Part shown: one piece after another, positions 1 through 11,203 of the stretch
Layout: each line of letters begins with the position of its first letter
Position numbering within the stretch: position 1 is the first letter of the stretch
Assembly: GCA_024449915.1 (NCBI GenBank)
Contig: JAMZAV010000917.1
Coordinates: 62,001-126,000, forward strand
DNA: 64,000 nt
Direction of reading: 5' to 3'
DNA from: Sweltsa coloradensis
Lineage: Eukaryota; Arthropoda; Insecta; Plecoptera; Chloroperlidae
Notes under the pieces: model-generated
What the model saw: the letters and a program-made list of their open reading frames with translations, nothing else
Databases searched by the model: none
What the model was told of the DNA's origin: nothing
Made by a program: the position numbers and the translations under genes

Positions 1-819
1 CTAAAACTAAAACGTTAATAAAATATATTAGAAAATAAAACACATGTTTGATTTTTTTAACTGACAAATGTCAACAAATGTAATGCAGCTTTGAGGAATC
101 TTTAATAAAATTCACCTTTTTAACATGTGTTTCGATGGCGCCAATGTAATTTTTGCCCACCAGTCGGCCATGACAGTCGGTGTGACGTCATCTGAAACGC
201 GTTTAATCATAACTCAGTTCCAACTATGTCGGGTTGAGTGGTGGTTTTTCACCACCATTATCTAGGACATGAAACTGTAGATACTAAGCTTGCCAGACTC
301 AGTGTTTCTTCCTCATCATCTAACTCCTTCCTCTCCACCAATTTACTCCACTCTCTTCTGTCTAAATAATATATTACATACAAAATAGTAATTAGCAGCC
401 CTGTAGGCCTAGGTGCCGGCACCATCAACGAGCAAACAATTACCCACTAGAGAGCAGTATTTTAAATACGTAACACGGGTCAAACAAGCTGGCGGAAGTC
501 AAGTTACTACCCTAATGACTGCATGCGTAAAACATTTACCTTACAACTACATCCAAATTAATTTTGTCAGCTTCCACATTTGCACACTCTCATCCTGAAC
601 TGTTCTTAACAAATGCAACAAACCACTCTCATAAAACGCGTACCAACTCTAACAATTCATTCCTACTTTCAACCATTCACTATTTAAAAACAGTCCAAGC
701 TACCTCTGTAGTAAAATTTACAATAAATTTCCACAATCCATCAAAAACAATACTCCAACATCATTTAGAATTAAAATTAAATCTTTTCTCATTCATAACC
801 CTTTTTATTCCTTAGAGGA
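1..819. other. AT-rich stretch, no gene seen
   Basis: No splice-bounded or long open frame is visible. Two short frames at 413-598 and 564-815 overlap in different frames, resemble no family I know, and look like chance. The stretch may be the body of the LINE whose tail follows at 820-1065, but no conserved domain is readable. Confidence 0.4.
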
Positions 820-1065
820 ATTCCTTATTGCAAAAATTGAATTTAACTAACACATTTTGTGTCCCATCATCCTTCTAGTCCATCACATAATGTATGTATG
901 TTTATCTATTTTATCTATTCTTATTAATTGTTCTCTTAAATATTTTATTGTATTACTATTTCTATTCTAATTATAATTACTGTGCTAGTTATTCACTCCC
1001 TCTCTCTCAGGAGATGGTATATTTTTACTATGTACGAATCTGTGAATAAAAAATGAAATGAAATG
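820..1065 (+). mobile_element. 3' tail of a non-LTR retrotransposon
   Basis: The block is AT-rich and ends in GTGAATAAAAAATG followed by tandem AAATG (about 1047-1063). A poly(A)-like AATAAA running directly into a short tandem repeat is the usual 3' end of many arthropod LINEs. No coding part is attached, so this is a 5'-truncated copy. The clade cannot be assigned. Confidence 0.45.
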
Positions 1066-1139
1066 TAAGTACTACCCACAATATTTAACAACCATATTTA
1101 ACCCACACCTACAACAAACAAGAATTGAATAACCTTCAT

Positions 1140-1680
1140 TGTTAACTTTATTGTGTTTTAACACTGAAACAAGTCACTCTGTGGCCTGATAACTGACACC
1201 GTTGCTAGGCAACGAACAATCCTCTTGAAATAAACTTTGCTTGCAGCTTGAGTCGGCAGATTCTAAAGTAAGTACATCTACCTAAGCCCCTAGGCATGTT
1301 ATTATATTATTATATTAATTAAATATCAATAAATAATAGTATTATTAATTTTTAAGCTACTTGCTTGTTTCTGAAATTATTATGTTCACAAGATGTCATA
1401 GGCCCTATGGCTAGTTTCAAGTTTGCAAAAGAGGCATAACTAGAAAAGCTATATCCACTAATGAAAAAACACATTCAACAGTGCATTGCATCTTGATCCA
1501 CACAGCCTTAACCATAATAAATAAATCAGTTTTTTAGCCGAATAGGATAAAGACGTTAAATAAATAAATGTTGTATAAACATCACTTGCAGCCAAACAAC
1601 ATGATATTGAAGAAAACTTTCAATCACAAAGGAAACAAACAGCTGTTATCTGATTTGAGTTAACTACAGATACGCTTACA
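1140..1680 (+). repeat. Duplicated leader-like block, copy 1
   Basis: This block recurs in diverged form at about 3700-4735, with several shared stretches in the same order. It contains an X-box-like palindrome (1201-1213) and then a short stretch ending in a donor-like AAA|GTAAGT (donor GT at 1268). This looks like a promoter plus a noncoding first exon. Copy 2 keeps the donor but has lost the palindrome. The link to the exon-like array downstream is inference from order and strand. Confidence 0.45.
1201..1213 (+). promoter_or_regulatory. X-box-like motif (RFX site)
   Basis: The sequence GTTGCTAGGCAAC is an imperfect inverted repeat close to the RFX consensus (GTNRCC, short spacer, RGYAAC). 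RFX sites are typical of promoters of ciliary genes. It lies 55 bases upstream of a donor-like GTAAGT at 1268. The matching site in the duplicated block (about 3733-3747) is degraded. A single site can occur by chance. Confidence 0.4.
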
Positions 1681-1980
1681 AATCAGTAAACATCTAGCGT
1701 CATGTACCAACTGAAATGCACACGCTGCCCAGCGACAGGATGAGCGAGAAGAGAACCTGGGGAAACCTGTGGTGCTACAACATGGCCTACCCTTCATGGC
1801 CTGAGGGGGAGATAGAAGAAGGGAACTTGCCTACCACAAACCTAGCATGAACCTCAGGTAACTCTCCTGTCTTGTCTATCCCACCCCCAACCCCACCCCT
1901 AGCCAACATCTAGCCTAGTGTTAATTTTTTTAAAGATTTTATAGGAATTTTATAGAGCCTAGAGGCAGGTTTATTGTTGG

Positions 1981-2150
1981 GTGGGGAAAGATTGATTGAG
2001 CTTACCTCAAAAGAGTTTGGCAAAAAAGGAAGGCTGTTCAAGCCAAAACGTTTCGTCGTAATGCGGTAATGACCTTCAACTGTACACAGCCGCCAAACTC
2101 TTTCATGGTAAGCTGTTGGCTCCTAGCCTCCTATCAATCTTTCCCCACAA
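1981..2150. mobile_element. MITE-like inverted repeat
   Basis: The left arm (TGGGGAAAGATTGATTGAGC, then AGAGTTTGGC) is matched in reverse by GCCAAACTCTTT near 2092-2104 and ATCAATCTTTCCCCA ending near 2148. The element is about 170 bp with no coding capacity. A partial relative of its right arm (GGTAAGCTGTTGG) recurs near 3303. I could not fix a target-site duplication. Confidence 0.5.
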
Positions 2151-3699
2151 AACATTTGGCCTCCCTACAGTAATATTACCGTGGTAACATTACTGGCCAC
2201 GGTAACATTACAGTAATATTCAGTAATTTTACAGAAAAGTGAAGATTATACTATTTAAAGGTTGGCTAGTGTTTAGTTATCTGGCTGAAAATGTGTGTGT
2301 AAAATTAAAAAAAATTAAAAAAATACCGCGTCCGGTTAGGTAATCTCATTTTGATGTCTGTTGTAAAACACACGCGATTCCTTGAGTTAGGGTACAGTTT
2401 CCTCCATCGTTCATTGTGTCTAGTGCATACTCTTAAAAACTTATCAATAGGCTATTTACATGAGATTATTTTATATTTTTTCCGAGTTGCTCATATGATT
2501 CTACATATAGGCCTATAAACAATAAACAGTTTCAAAACAAAATTTGAAGCAACTTGATATATTTAAAAAAAAATGAAAATGCTGTTTCAAAACGATGTTT
2601 AAATCGTCCAATGTGGACGTAATGAGGCCTATATTACCCACGGTCTTCCAAATACTGTGCAGTATAACGTAAACATAATATCTTTAGAATGCCAAATGCT
2701 TTGGATTATCTCTCGGCAACAATACAACAGGCTGCGGAAGCGCTGTTTTGACAAGCTCTGGGCCACGCATCATCGCCCGTGTAGGGCCTAAGTACGTCAG
2801 AATGGAATGACCAATGACAGCGCGTTTCACAGAGGCCTATGTTCCAAAATACTACGCTTCAACAAGTCACAATATGATAAAACATTATATAAACGCGATA
2901 TTTAGATTCACGACGGTTTATTCTCTAGAGATAAATATGTTTAACTTAAATCTAAAATTCATGCAAATAGCCTATTGCGCTCTCGGTATTTTAAACAGCG
3001 GATCTACTTGCTGTGCAATGTACATACCAAATTTACACTTGCGTTTGGAACCCAGCACAGTTCCCAATTACTTTACCTTGAAAGTTATATCTTATGCATT
3101 GCATATATTTAATTTGATTGCAAATATTTCATTATAAAATTAACTAGGCCTACATCTTTTAAACTTGACTACTAGTTACCTTATTATGTCTTCTTTTCGT
3201 GTATGCAGAGTGCAGACTTAATAGTATTACCATGCTCAGTAGTTTTACCGGTAATATTACAGTTTTCAATGTGACCTGTAATTTTACAAGCTCTAACTTC
3301 AGGTAAGCTGTTGGTACCCAATCTTGTTAACTCTTACTCCCCCAAACCAGATCCTAAACTTTAAATATCCCAAAACTTGGTAAAAGGTAAACAAAATGAG
3401 TGCTCCAGTGGCTTATTAGGCCCAGTTTTCACACATCAGATGGAATTTTTATTGTTATAAGGGAAAGGACTTATGTATTAAATTGTTTTTGGTTTTAAAT
3501 TGTTTACAACAAAATCCTTATGACGTACCAAAATCAGACGTTGATAGTCTACTAATCAATACGACCGACCAATCAGAATTCAGAAGTCGTAACGTCACTA
3601 TGACAGGCCAATAAAATCTTACTAAAAATGATCGGAGTATTGGATTCCTTAAAAAGTTCTGTACACAAAAATGTCACCTTCATTGTTGGCTACATTGTA
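2151..3699. other. Non-genic, AT-rich, short palindromes
   Basis: No supported gene. The 107-residue frame at 2814-3137 has no recognisable domain or splice context. Repeated short words such as GTAATATTAC occur at about 2171 and 3249 within imperfect palindromes. Confidence 0.4.
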
Positions 3700-4735
3700 T
3701 CTTTACATACAACAAGTCACTGTTGCTGACACCGTATGCTAGGAAACAAACATTTCTTTAAATCAAGTTGGCTTCACAGCTTCGAGTGGTCAAGTGCTAT
3801 TCTAGCGCAGATCCTAAAGTAAGTAGTACATACATAGGCCTACATCTTTAGGGCCTAGGCATCAATAAATAAGAGTACTTGTTATACTGCAGGCCTAGAC
3901 TATTTGTTTCTGAAATTATATTTATAAATGATGTAGGCTAGGCCTTATGGCTTATTGCAAAAAAGGCATAGCTACAAAAGCTATCCCACCAATGTATGAA
4001 CACAGCGCATTGCATCTAGATCTATAGGGCCTACAGCCCTAACCATACATTCGTAGCCTAGTAGGGCAATTAATTCCCAATTTAACCTTTTGAAAAGTAG
4101 GTAGGCCTATACACGTTTATAGACGTGCGCGCCCGAGCGGCCTGCTAGAGTATGCCCGTTTATAAACATTTCGATGTTTTTGGGTTGCACAGTAATTCAA
4201 GACGGGTTTCCATCGAGCGGGTGCTCTGCCATGCAGTAGTGTTACCTGTTAAGAACATTTTCAACTATTTGGTGGAACATTAGGACTAGATTTGATCCAT
4301 TTTTAGCGTGGTTTTGAGAAAACGTGCGTTGCCAATGCGTGTGGCGGCGTGCCTAGTGCATGCTAGTAGACAGCAAACAAGTATTTTTGTTAGCTATATG
4401 GCGAAACGCGTGGATGTGAATGTAGACGAAATATCGGAAATTATTTAGAACATTGTGCGCAAATAAACATTTACTTCACAGGAAGATATAATAATTAGGC
4501 CCATAACAAATTTTTCTCTTACAGTTTAAAATATGGGGAAAAAAAAACTCACTTTAGGGGTACAAACACCAATATTTAACAAGTTTTTTTTTTAAAAAAA
4601 GGTAAAATACATGACAATTAATGAACCAATGAACCTTTAAACATCACTACGGAATCTGACGAAAACATAACATACAATATTAAAGAAAAATTTCAAACCC
4701 AAACAAAACAACCGCTGTTATCTGATTAAAAATTT
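3700..4735 (+). repeat. Duplicated leader-like block, copy 2 (interrupted)
   Basis: Order and sequence match 1140-1680. Examples are the TTTGTTTCTGAAATTA stretch, the GCATTGCATCT stretch, and a distal match ending in GCTGTTATCTGATT near 4712-4725. About 550 bases at roughly 4065-4620 are absent from copy 1, so copy 2 carries an insertion. The donor-like AAA|GTAAGT is kept (GT at 3819). Confidence 0.45.
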
Positions 4736-4954
4736 AAATATGCTAGGTATCTATTACTATTAGTAATTATTTTGTTCCAGCAACCAAATGGCATAGCTAC
4801 AACAACAGAAGATTGCAAAAAGCCATTTAGCTAAAGTAGGCTATATTAATAAATAAATATAAAGAATAAAGAATAATCAGCACTATAACTACCAGGCAAT
4901 ACACAGCATATCTAAGCTGTCTGTTTTAATTTGAAGTTTTCCCTTTGTTCCTAA

Positions 4955-5807
4955 ATAAAGGGACACAATTCGTGGTGAGTATAACATAGCTGTAATCTTA
5001 TAGGTAATATTAAGTGTGAAATATGAGGGTGACTGCGGAATGGCCCAAGATCCAGGCATCTACATAGCGGAGAACATTATTAACAAGTGAGTATACAAGT
5101 TGGTTGATATCATTCACTCATTCCAATATGTTGACCAAAAGATTCTTGGCTGATCCAAATATATTTTCAGGCGTTAACGTTTGAAATTCAGAGTGAAAAT
5201 GTTTGAAAGCAAAAGACAATTGGCTGTTAGTTTGAACAACGTAGCAAACAAACAACTATGGGTGAGTTATTCTGATACTCAACATCTGTTTGAAGCCATC
5301 TGGTAATAATTTAGTACTGAATACAATAATAAAACTAGGGTATCTTTTCAGGAGTTAACGAGCGCAATTTGGAGTGAAAATGTATAAAAAGCGAAAAGCA
5401 ATTGGCGGTTAATTTGAACAACGTAGCAAGTAGACATGCATTGGTAAGCTTCTAATCTGTATTCAAAGGTTACATGAGAGTTGGCATGAGGAAAAAAATA
5501 GCCAGAAATGCTAGATACAACATCACATACTAATTGCCTGCTGACCTGATAACTGTAACTTCATTGTACTTTCTAGAGAACCCACTGACCAAGTAGGCCA
5601 AGTGTAGTAGGGCAAGTGGCAAGTAGACGTTGAGTTGTTCCTAATTTACTTTCCTCATCTGCATTTTAATTTTTGACCAACTGACATCAACATCAAACTG
5701 AACACACCTAAATGGAAGAATGCAAAAAAACTTAAATGACCATTCAGCACTCCAGTTAGTACTTGCATGGGCTGCTGTACGGTAATATCAAATTTCCCCC
5801 TGTGTTC
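4955..5807 (+). repeat. Exon-like tandem unit 1
   Basis: First of four tandem units. It holds an A cassette (ATG at 5040, donor at 5087), then two B cassettes of about 95 bp. Each B cassette follows TTTTCAG, starts G(C/A)GTTAACG, and ends at GTGAGT or GTAAGC (about 5172-5261 and 5353-5441). The unit ends where an 8-bp target duplication (5800-5807) marks an insertion. The splice signals are canonical, but the B frames are closed by stops. Confidence 0.6.
5040..5086 (+). CDS. A cassette 1: 15-residue start frame to a donor
   Basis: The frame reads MAQDPGIYIAENIIN and ends two bases into a codon at CAA|GTGAGTAT. The equivalent cassettes at 8523 and 10213 read MAEDLGTYVAENTIN and MAEDLGTYVAENNIN, so start codon, length and donor phase are kept while several codons differ. 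Joining to the next B cassette gives an immediate stop. No family is recognised. It could be a real first coding exon duplicated in tandem, or a relic. Confidence 0.3.
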
Positions 5808-7069
5808 TAGGGTGACCATATTTCAAAAACAAATAAACCGGGACACCTCAAGATTATTATCACCATGGACTTGCGTGCGTCTGGGGCAAGGTCCCAGCCG
5901 CCTGAGGCGGAATGTTTTTGGGGTATTTCTGTCCTCAAGATAGCTTTTAGAGTAATCTGACTAAGAAAGGCACAAAATACTTAGGTATTGTAATAAGGAA
6001 GGAAACTTAGGCGGAGGCCTATTATTACCTAAACGTATTTTTAGACTATAAAAATGAAATGGTTGTTTTTGGCACAAAAGATTTTTTCTCAATGATTGAG
6101 AGTTTATTATTTAATTAAAATTGAATTGAATTGAATTGAATTAAAATTTTATTTAATTTTATTTAATTAAAATAAAAACACAGCACAGCACAACATAAAA
6201 CACTCAATTTGACAGGGCACTGCACTGCTCCAATTTCCATGATGCCTATCCAACCGATAGGACTACTGCACAAAATCCATACATACATACATAGACCAAA
6301 CTACATATAGTACAACAAAGAGCAAGCGAATCACCCACGACACGTGCCAGCCGGCAGCAACGAGGAGTGCATCGAGTTGGCGGCTTGGACTTGAGGCTGC
6401 CGTGCGAGCGAAACTGAAGCCACACTTAGGAAAGAGTCATACTCCAGGAAACAAAGGTCGACGCAATGATATTGAAAACTTCAAATTGACGCGTCGTATT
6501 ACTAAGTAGGGCCTACATATTAAGTATTAGTACAAAATAAAACAAGATATTATTATTTGGAAATACAAACAATGACAATACAATTAATAAAACCGTCCTA
6601 TGTGGGAAAACCGGGATGTCTGGTCACTAGAGTTACCAACTTAACAGGAATGGAATTCCGGACGAAGCCGAATAACATGGGAGGGGGGAACGCAACTTTT
6701 TTTACTACAACCATCCATTTCACTCAACTCGAGAACTTTGGATTTTTTTAAAAATGGAAGTATGAAACACAGTGCACTTTTGATTGGTCAGGTTGGTCGC
6801 CTCTGTCTTTGTCAATCTGTGATTTAAAAGATTTCTCTTGTTAAAACAACTCTTCACGGAAAACACAGTACTCACTTTTTCTTTTTAGGAGGAAAATTGA
6901 CTTTAATTTCTTTATTCAAAACGCAAACAGAACGCAAACAATGAACAGCGTAAGCACAAGCATAGAGTACACAGTTTACCCCACGAATGAACACAAAATA
7001 AAATGAAATATGAAAGCCACACGGGCGGCGGATTAGATCAAAGAGACGATTGGAAGGTTGGCAACCCTA
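5808..7069. mobile_element. hAT-like composite insertion in the tandem array
   Basis: The segment interrupts the array exactly between two halves of a sequence that is continuous in units 3 and 4. It begins TAGGGTGACCA and ends TTGGCAACCCTA. The flanks CTGTGTTC (5800-5807) and CAGTGTTC (7070-7077) are an 8-bp duplication with one mismatch, as hAT elements leave. An internal junction near 6632 (GGTCACTAGAGTTACCAAC) carries two further termini, so it is probably two elements: about 5808-6633 and 6631-7069. No transposase was seen. Confidence 0.5.
6112..6440 (-). mobile_element. LINE 3' fragment with TTCAA-type tail
   Basis: On the minus strand a block of mixed composition runs into tandem TTCAA (plus-strand AATTG repeats, about 6119-6140). 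That is the layout of a truncated non-LTR retrotransposon end. It lies inside the hAT-like insertion at 5808-7069. No open frame is left. Confidence 0.3.
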
Positions 7070-7905
7070 CAGTGTTCCAATATACTGGGACACAATTTGC
7101 AGTGAGTATAACATAGCTATAAGAAATTATATTAAGTGTGAAATATGAGGACAACTGCGGCAATGACCGAAGATACCTACGTAGCAGACTATTAACAAGT
7201 GAGTTGATGATGTTGGTTGATACATATTCAGGATTCACTCATTCCCAGATGATGGCCGATAGACTCTCGCTGATCCTAATATGTTTTCAGGCGTTAAACG
7301 AGTGAAATTAATGGTGAAAATGTTTGAAAGCAATAGTTTGAACAACTAGGCCTAAGCAAACAAACCAAACAACCATTGGTGAGTTATTCTGATAAACAAA
7401 ATCTGTTTGAATCTATCTGACCAAAATACTTCCATTATATACAACTAGGGTATCTTTTCAGGAGTTAACGAGCACAATTAACAAAGAAAATGTTTAAAAA
7501 CGAAAGACAATTTGCGGCGAATTTGAACAACGAAGCAAATAAGCAACCATGGGTGAGTTATTCTGATACTCAAGTTCTGTTTACAAGCTTCTAAACTCAA
7601 TTCAAGGGTTAAGTTGAATAAGAGTTTACTTGAGCGAAAGAATAGAGCAGGTCCCTTAAAACAGACGGAAAAGCTGGATACAACATCACATAACCACCTG
7701 CTGACCTGATGATTTTATAGCTAATTTAATTGTACTTGCTAGAGACCCTGATTAACTTTTCTTTTCTGCATTTTAACCAACAGCAAGTCGGCAACTAAAC
7801 GGAATATAATAACGGAAGAATGAAACAAACGTAAAAAGGCAGTTCACTAATCCAGTTAGTACTTGCATGGGCTGCATTTTGGTAATATAAAATTTACCTG
7901 TGTTC
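7070..7905 (+). repeat. Exon-like tandem unit 2
   Basis: Starts with the shared GACACAATTTGCAGTGAGT stretch, then an A cassette whose frame is damaged (ATGACCGAAGATACC runs to an early stop). Two B cassettes follow (about 7291-7377 and 7462-7552) with TTTTCAG before and GTGAGTTATTCTGAT after. A distal segment after CCAACAG begins CAAGTCGGCAAC (about 7784) and recurs in unit 3 at about 9480. This unit lacks the GC-rich block of units 3 and 4. Confidence 0.6.
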
Positions 7906-7967
7906 CCACATACTGGACACAACTTGCAGTGAGTATAACATAGCTATAAGAGATAATATTAAGTGTG

Positions 7968-8514
7968 AAATATCTTAAGTAGTTAGCTCAATCACCCATC
8001 TCATTCATCACCCACGTCACCCGCCCGGTGGAGAACCGATGCCCTGCTAGGTGCCTACTTTGCTGACGGCTGGGGGAGGTGCCCTCTAGAAGATGCTGAC
8101 GTCAGCGGGAGGAGGGGGGGACAGGGTGGGGCATTGGCTTTCCATCGGTGCACTCGCGTAGCTGTACGGAGTCATGGTCGGGCCATAGTCCACTTACAAC
8201 AGCCCGGGAAGCTACGTCACTGTCCAAGTTTGAGATGTTGACTTGACATCAAGTAGAATCTCTCGCGTATCGTATTGTATCGCCGGGTTGTGTACGTCCG
8301 CTAAAACAGGTTGTGTGACACGTTTGCAGGGCGAGCGAGAGGCTGAGGTCTCTGCACAGTAGTTAGCGTACCTAGAGGTGCACACTAATAAAAGCCTAGT
8401 CAGCGAGGGCCCGGTTAAGTCTGGGGAAGTTGAGCGACGGCTTATTTTCTCCGCCTTTCTAAAGTCGAAGCGCAGCCCCGACGGCCGACCTGAAATGGTG
8501 TAACCAGAGGGTGA
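7968..8514 (+). other. GC-rich block unique to units 3 and 4
   Basis: Inserted between GTGAAATAT and the GGGTGACTGCGG lead of the A cassette; in units 1 and 2 these are adjacent. It is rich in CpG and in GC boxes, contains ATTGG, and ends in GTAACCAG next to the A cassette, as a promoter with an acceptor-like AG might. There are no terminal repeats. It could be a captured promoter or CpG island, but no TATA box or clear initiator stands out. Confidence 0.35.
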
Positions 8515-8522
8515 CTGCGGGA

Positions 8523-8569
8523 ATGGCCGAAGATCTAGGTACCTACGTAGCGGAGAACACTATTAACAA
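8523..8569 (+). CDS. A cassette 3: 15-residue start frame to a donor
   Basis: Reads MAEDLGTYVAENTIN and stops two bases into a codon at CAA|GTGAGTAT. It is preceded by the GC-rich block. Splicing to any B cassette of the same unit gives a stop within two codons. See 5040 and 10213 for its copies. Confidence 0.3.
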
Positions 8570-10212
8570 GTGAGTATACAAGTTGGTTGATGTATCATTC
8601 ATTCCAATATGTCAACCAAAAGACTCTTCCCTGATCCAAATATATTTTCAGGTGGTAACGTGTGAAGTTCAGAGTGAAAATGTCAAGCGAAAGACAATTG
8701 GTCATTAGTTTGAACAACGTAGCAAACAAACAACCATGGGTGAGTTATTCTGATCCAAATAATCTACCCTAATATAGGCCTATGCAATGACCAGGCAATA
8801 GGCTCTTCCCTAATACAATGTTTTTTTTCAGGAGTTAACAAGTGAAATTCAGAATGAAAATATTAAGCAGAAGCAGTTGACTTGTTCATTGCAGCAAACA
8901 CACAAACATGTGTGAGTTTTTCTGATACTGGTAGGTAGGCCTACAAGGTTACTCAAAATCTATTCTCATCAATCTAATCAATCTGACCAAAAGACTCTTC
9001 CCTAATAAAACTATTTTTTTCAGGAGTTAACGAGAACAATTCTGATTCAGAAAGAAAATGTTCAAAAACAAAAGATGATCGCGGTAAATTTGAGCAACGT
9101 AGCAAATCAGCAACCATTGGTGAGTTATTCAGGATACACAAGTTCTATTTACAAAGTTCCAAACTAAATTCAAGTTTAGATTGAAGAAGGGTTGACAGGT
9201 TGGTAAAGCATAGAGAACATAAAGCCCAGCCTGAAGGGCAACGCAAGCGTTATTTAAGTTGACAGAAGGGAAAGAATAAAACAGGTCCTATAAAGCTGCC
9301 AGAAAAGCTGGGTACATCACATTACCACCTGCTGACTTGATAACAGTAGGTAATTTGATTGTACTTTCTAGAGAACCCTGATAAACTTTATCATCTATTA
9401 TTATGTAGGTGTACATTACATATTATAATGTTGTGTTGTTTCTAATTTACTTTTCTTTTCTGCATTTTTACCAACAGCAAGTCGGCAACCAAACGGAATA
9501 TAATTACGGAAGAATGAAAAACGTTAAATGAACATTCAGCATTCCAGTAACTTGCAATGTCTGCTTTTTGGTAATATTAAATTTACCTGTGTTCCTACAT
9601 ACTGGAACACAATTAGCCGTGGGTATAACATAGCTCTAAGAGATAATATTAAGTGTGAAATATCTTAAGTAGTTAGCTCAATCACCCATCTCATTCATCA
9701 CCCACGTCACCCGCCCGGTGGAGAACTGATGCCCTGCTAGGTGCCTACTTTGCTGACGGCTGGGGGAGGTGCCCTCTAGAAGATGCTGACGTTAGCGGAA
9801 GGCGGGAGGGACGGGGCGGGGCATTGGCTTTCCATTGGTGCACTCGCGTAGCTGTACGGAGTCATGGTCGGGCCATAGTCCACTTACAACAGCCCGGGAA
9901 GCTACGTCACTGTCCAAGTTTGAGATGTTGACTTGACATCAAGTAGAATCTCTCGCGTATCGTATTGTATCGCCGGGTTGTGTACGTCGGCTAAAACAGG
10001 TTGTGTGACACGTTTGTAGGGCGAGCGAGAGGCTGAGGGCTCTACACAGTAGTTAGCGTACCTAGAGGTGCACACTAATAAAAGCCTAGTCTGCGATGGC
10101 CCGGTTAAGTCTGGGGAAGTGGAGCGACGGCTTATTTTCTCCGCCTTTCTAAAGTCGAAGCGCAGCCCCGACGGCCGACCTGAAATGGTGTAACTAGAGG
10201 GTGACTGCGGGA

Positions 10213-10259
10213 ATGGCCGAAGATCTAGGTACATACGTAGCAGAGAACAATATTAACAA
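10213..10259 (+). CDS. A cassette 4: start frame of a possible spliced gene
   Basis: Reads MAEDLGTYVAENNIN and ends two bases into a codon at CAA|GTGAGTAT. This is the only A cassette with a downstream cassette that keeps the frame: joined to the acceptor at 10510, the split codon becomes AAG and the frame continues for 45 codons. The GC-rich block lies directly upstream. No family is recognised. Confidence 0.35.
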
Positions 10260-10510
10260 GTGAGTATACAAGTTGGTTGATGTATCATTCATTCATTCCA
10301 ACATGTTGACTTAAAGACTCTTCCCTGATCCAAATATATTTTCAGGTGTTAACGTGTGAAATTCAGAGTGAAAATGTCAAGCGAAAGACAATTGGCTGTT
10401 AGTTTGAACAACTTAGCAAACAAATAACCATAGGTAAGCTGATACTCATAATCAATTCTACCTATTCCATCTAATCAAAAGACTTTTCCCTGATCCAACT
10501 ATATTTTTAG

Positions 10511-10649
10511 GCGTTTACGAGCACAATACCAGTATGCCTACAGGATAAAATTAATAGCGAAAGAAGATTCATTGCTGTATGATCTATTGATAAATTACAC
10601 AAGTGCTGACAACGGAGCGACCTGCAAGGCGTCATTGAACGGAACTTGA
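10511..10649 (+). CDS. Open B cassette, possible coding exon
   Basis: Follows ATATTTTTAG and starts GCGTTTACGAGC, where the decayed B cassettes have G(C/A)GTTAACG with an in-frame stop. In phase with the A cassette at 10213 it gives RLRAQYQYAYRIKLIAKEDS and onward for 45 codons to a TGA at 10647. A second open frame starts shortly before the stop, in another phase, and runs to 10846 (it contains LIRVTLTDNDVSIYVKEL). One frameshift near 10605-10645 would join them. This may be a slightly damaged real exon. The product is unknown. Confidence 0.35.
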
Positions 10650-10942
10650 TACGGGTAACATTAACAGACAATGATGTAAGCATTTATGTGAAAGAACTGT
10701 GTTTTGTGCTGCAGTTCAACAGCATGCCGGTGATCCAAGACTACACAGATATTGACGCAATACTAGCGTGGCCAATAGCCGCAGTTGCACCCAACTATTT
10801 TAGTTTTATAATTTTAAATAGGCCTATCCCTGCGGTTGCAGCCTAGATAGAAAGATATTTGCATAAATAAAATAGATTGCCAATATATTCAGAATGTAGT
10901 TACAGGTAGGCCTACATTCCCTCTCCTCCAACCAAATCTTCA

Positions 10943-11203
10943 GAAACATGCTGGGAAGGCAGCTACTACATCAGCACCTTGCACTTACTAGGCTATTCTA
11001 CTTCAGCTTGCATGCAGCCAGGCGTACCTGTCAAGAACTGCGAGACGGTGCTGCTGAAGATGTCCGTATTGAAGAACTGAACGCGTTGCCCCGGATTCCG
11101 GTACACACGTCGAGATCGGTGCTCAGGAAGTAACTGCGAGATCCACGCTGCAAGTCGCTCAGTCGAGTGTCCTTGACTTGTCCCTGGAAGCATCATCGGA
11201 GGT
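10943..11203 (+). CDS. Possible internal exon of unknown gene
   Basis: A pyrimidine-rich tract and CTTCAG (to 10942) precede it, and GAG|GTAATT is a fair donor near 11203. It is GC-richer than its surroundings. One frame is open from the acceptor to 11133 (contains NMLGRQLLHQHLALTRLFY). A different frame is open at the 3' end (contains GTHVEIGAQEVTARSTLQVA). No single frame spans the block, so it is either not coding throughout or frameshifted. No family recognised. Confidence 0.2.

Larger units (their letters stand above)
7906..9595 (+). repeat. Exon-like tandem unit 3
   Basis: The full-length unit: GC-rich block (about 7968-8514), A cassette (8523-8569), three B cassettes (about 8652-8738, 8832-8911, 9023-9120) and the distal CAAGTCGGCAAC segment. 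The first about 0.85 kb is nearly identical to unit 4 at a constant offset of about 1690 bases, so this duplication is recent. Units 1 and 2 are much more diverged. Confidence 0.65.
9596..10650 (+). repeat. Exon-like tandem unit 4
   Basis: Near-copy of the first half of unit 3: GC-rich block (about 9658-10204), A cassette (10213-10259), one decayed B cassette (about 10346-10434) and a second, longer B cassette from 10511 whose frame is open. The distal CAAGTCGGCAAC segment is absent. The 110-residue minus-strand frame at 9902-10234 lies in the GC-rich block and is broken in unit 3, so it is not treated as a gene. Confidence 0.6.

Noticed and set aside
2170..3262. TAATATTAC at two places, as in the replication origin of CRESS-DNA viruses
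   Set aside because: No Rep-like frame is nearby and the flanks do not form the expected stem around the nonamer. A 9-mer of A/T bases is expected by chance in this composition.
9902..10234. 110-residue minus-strand frame
   Set aside because: It lies in the GC-rich block, and the near-identical block in unit 3 does not keep it open. It shows no domain.
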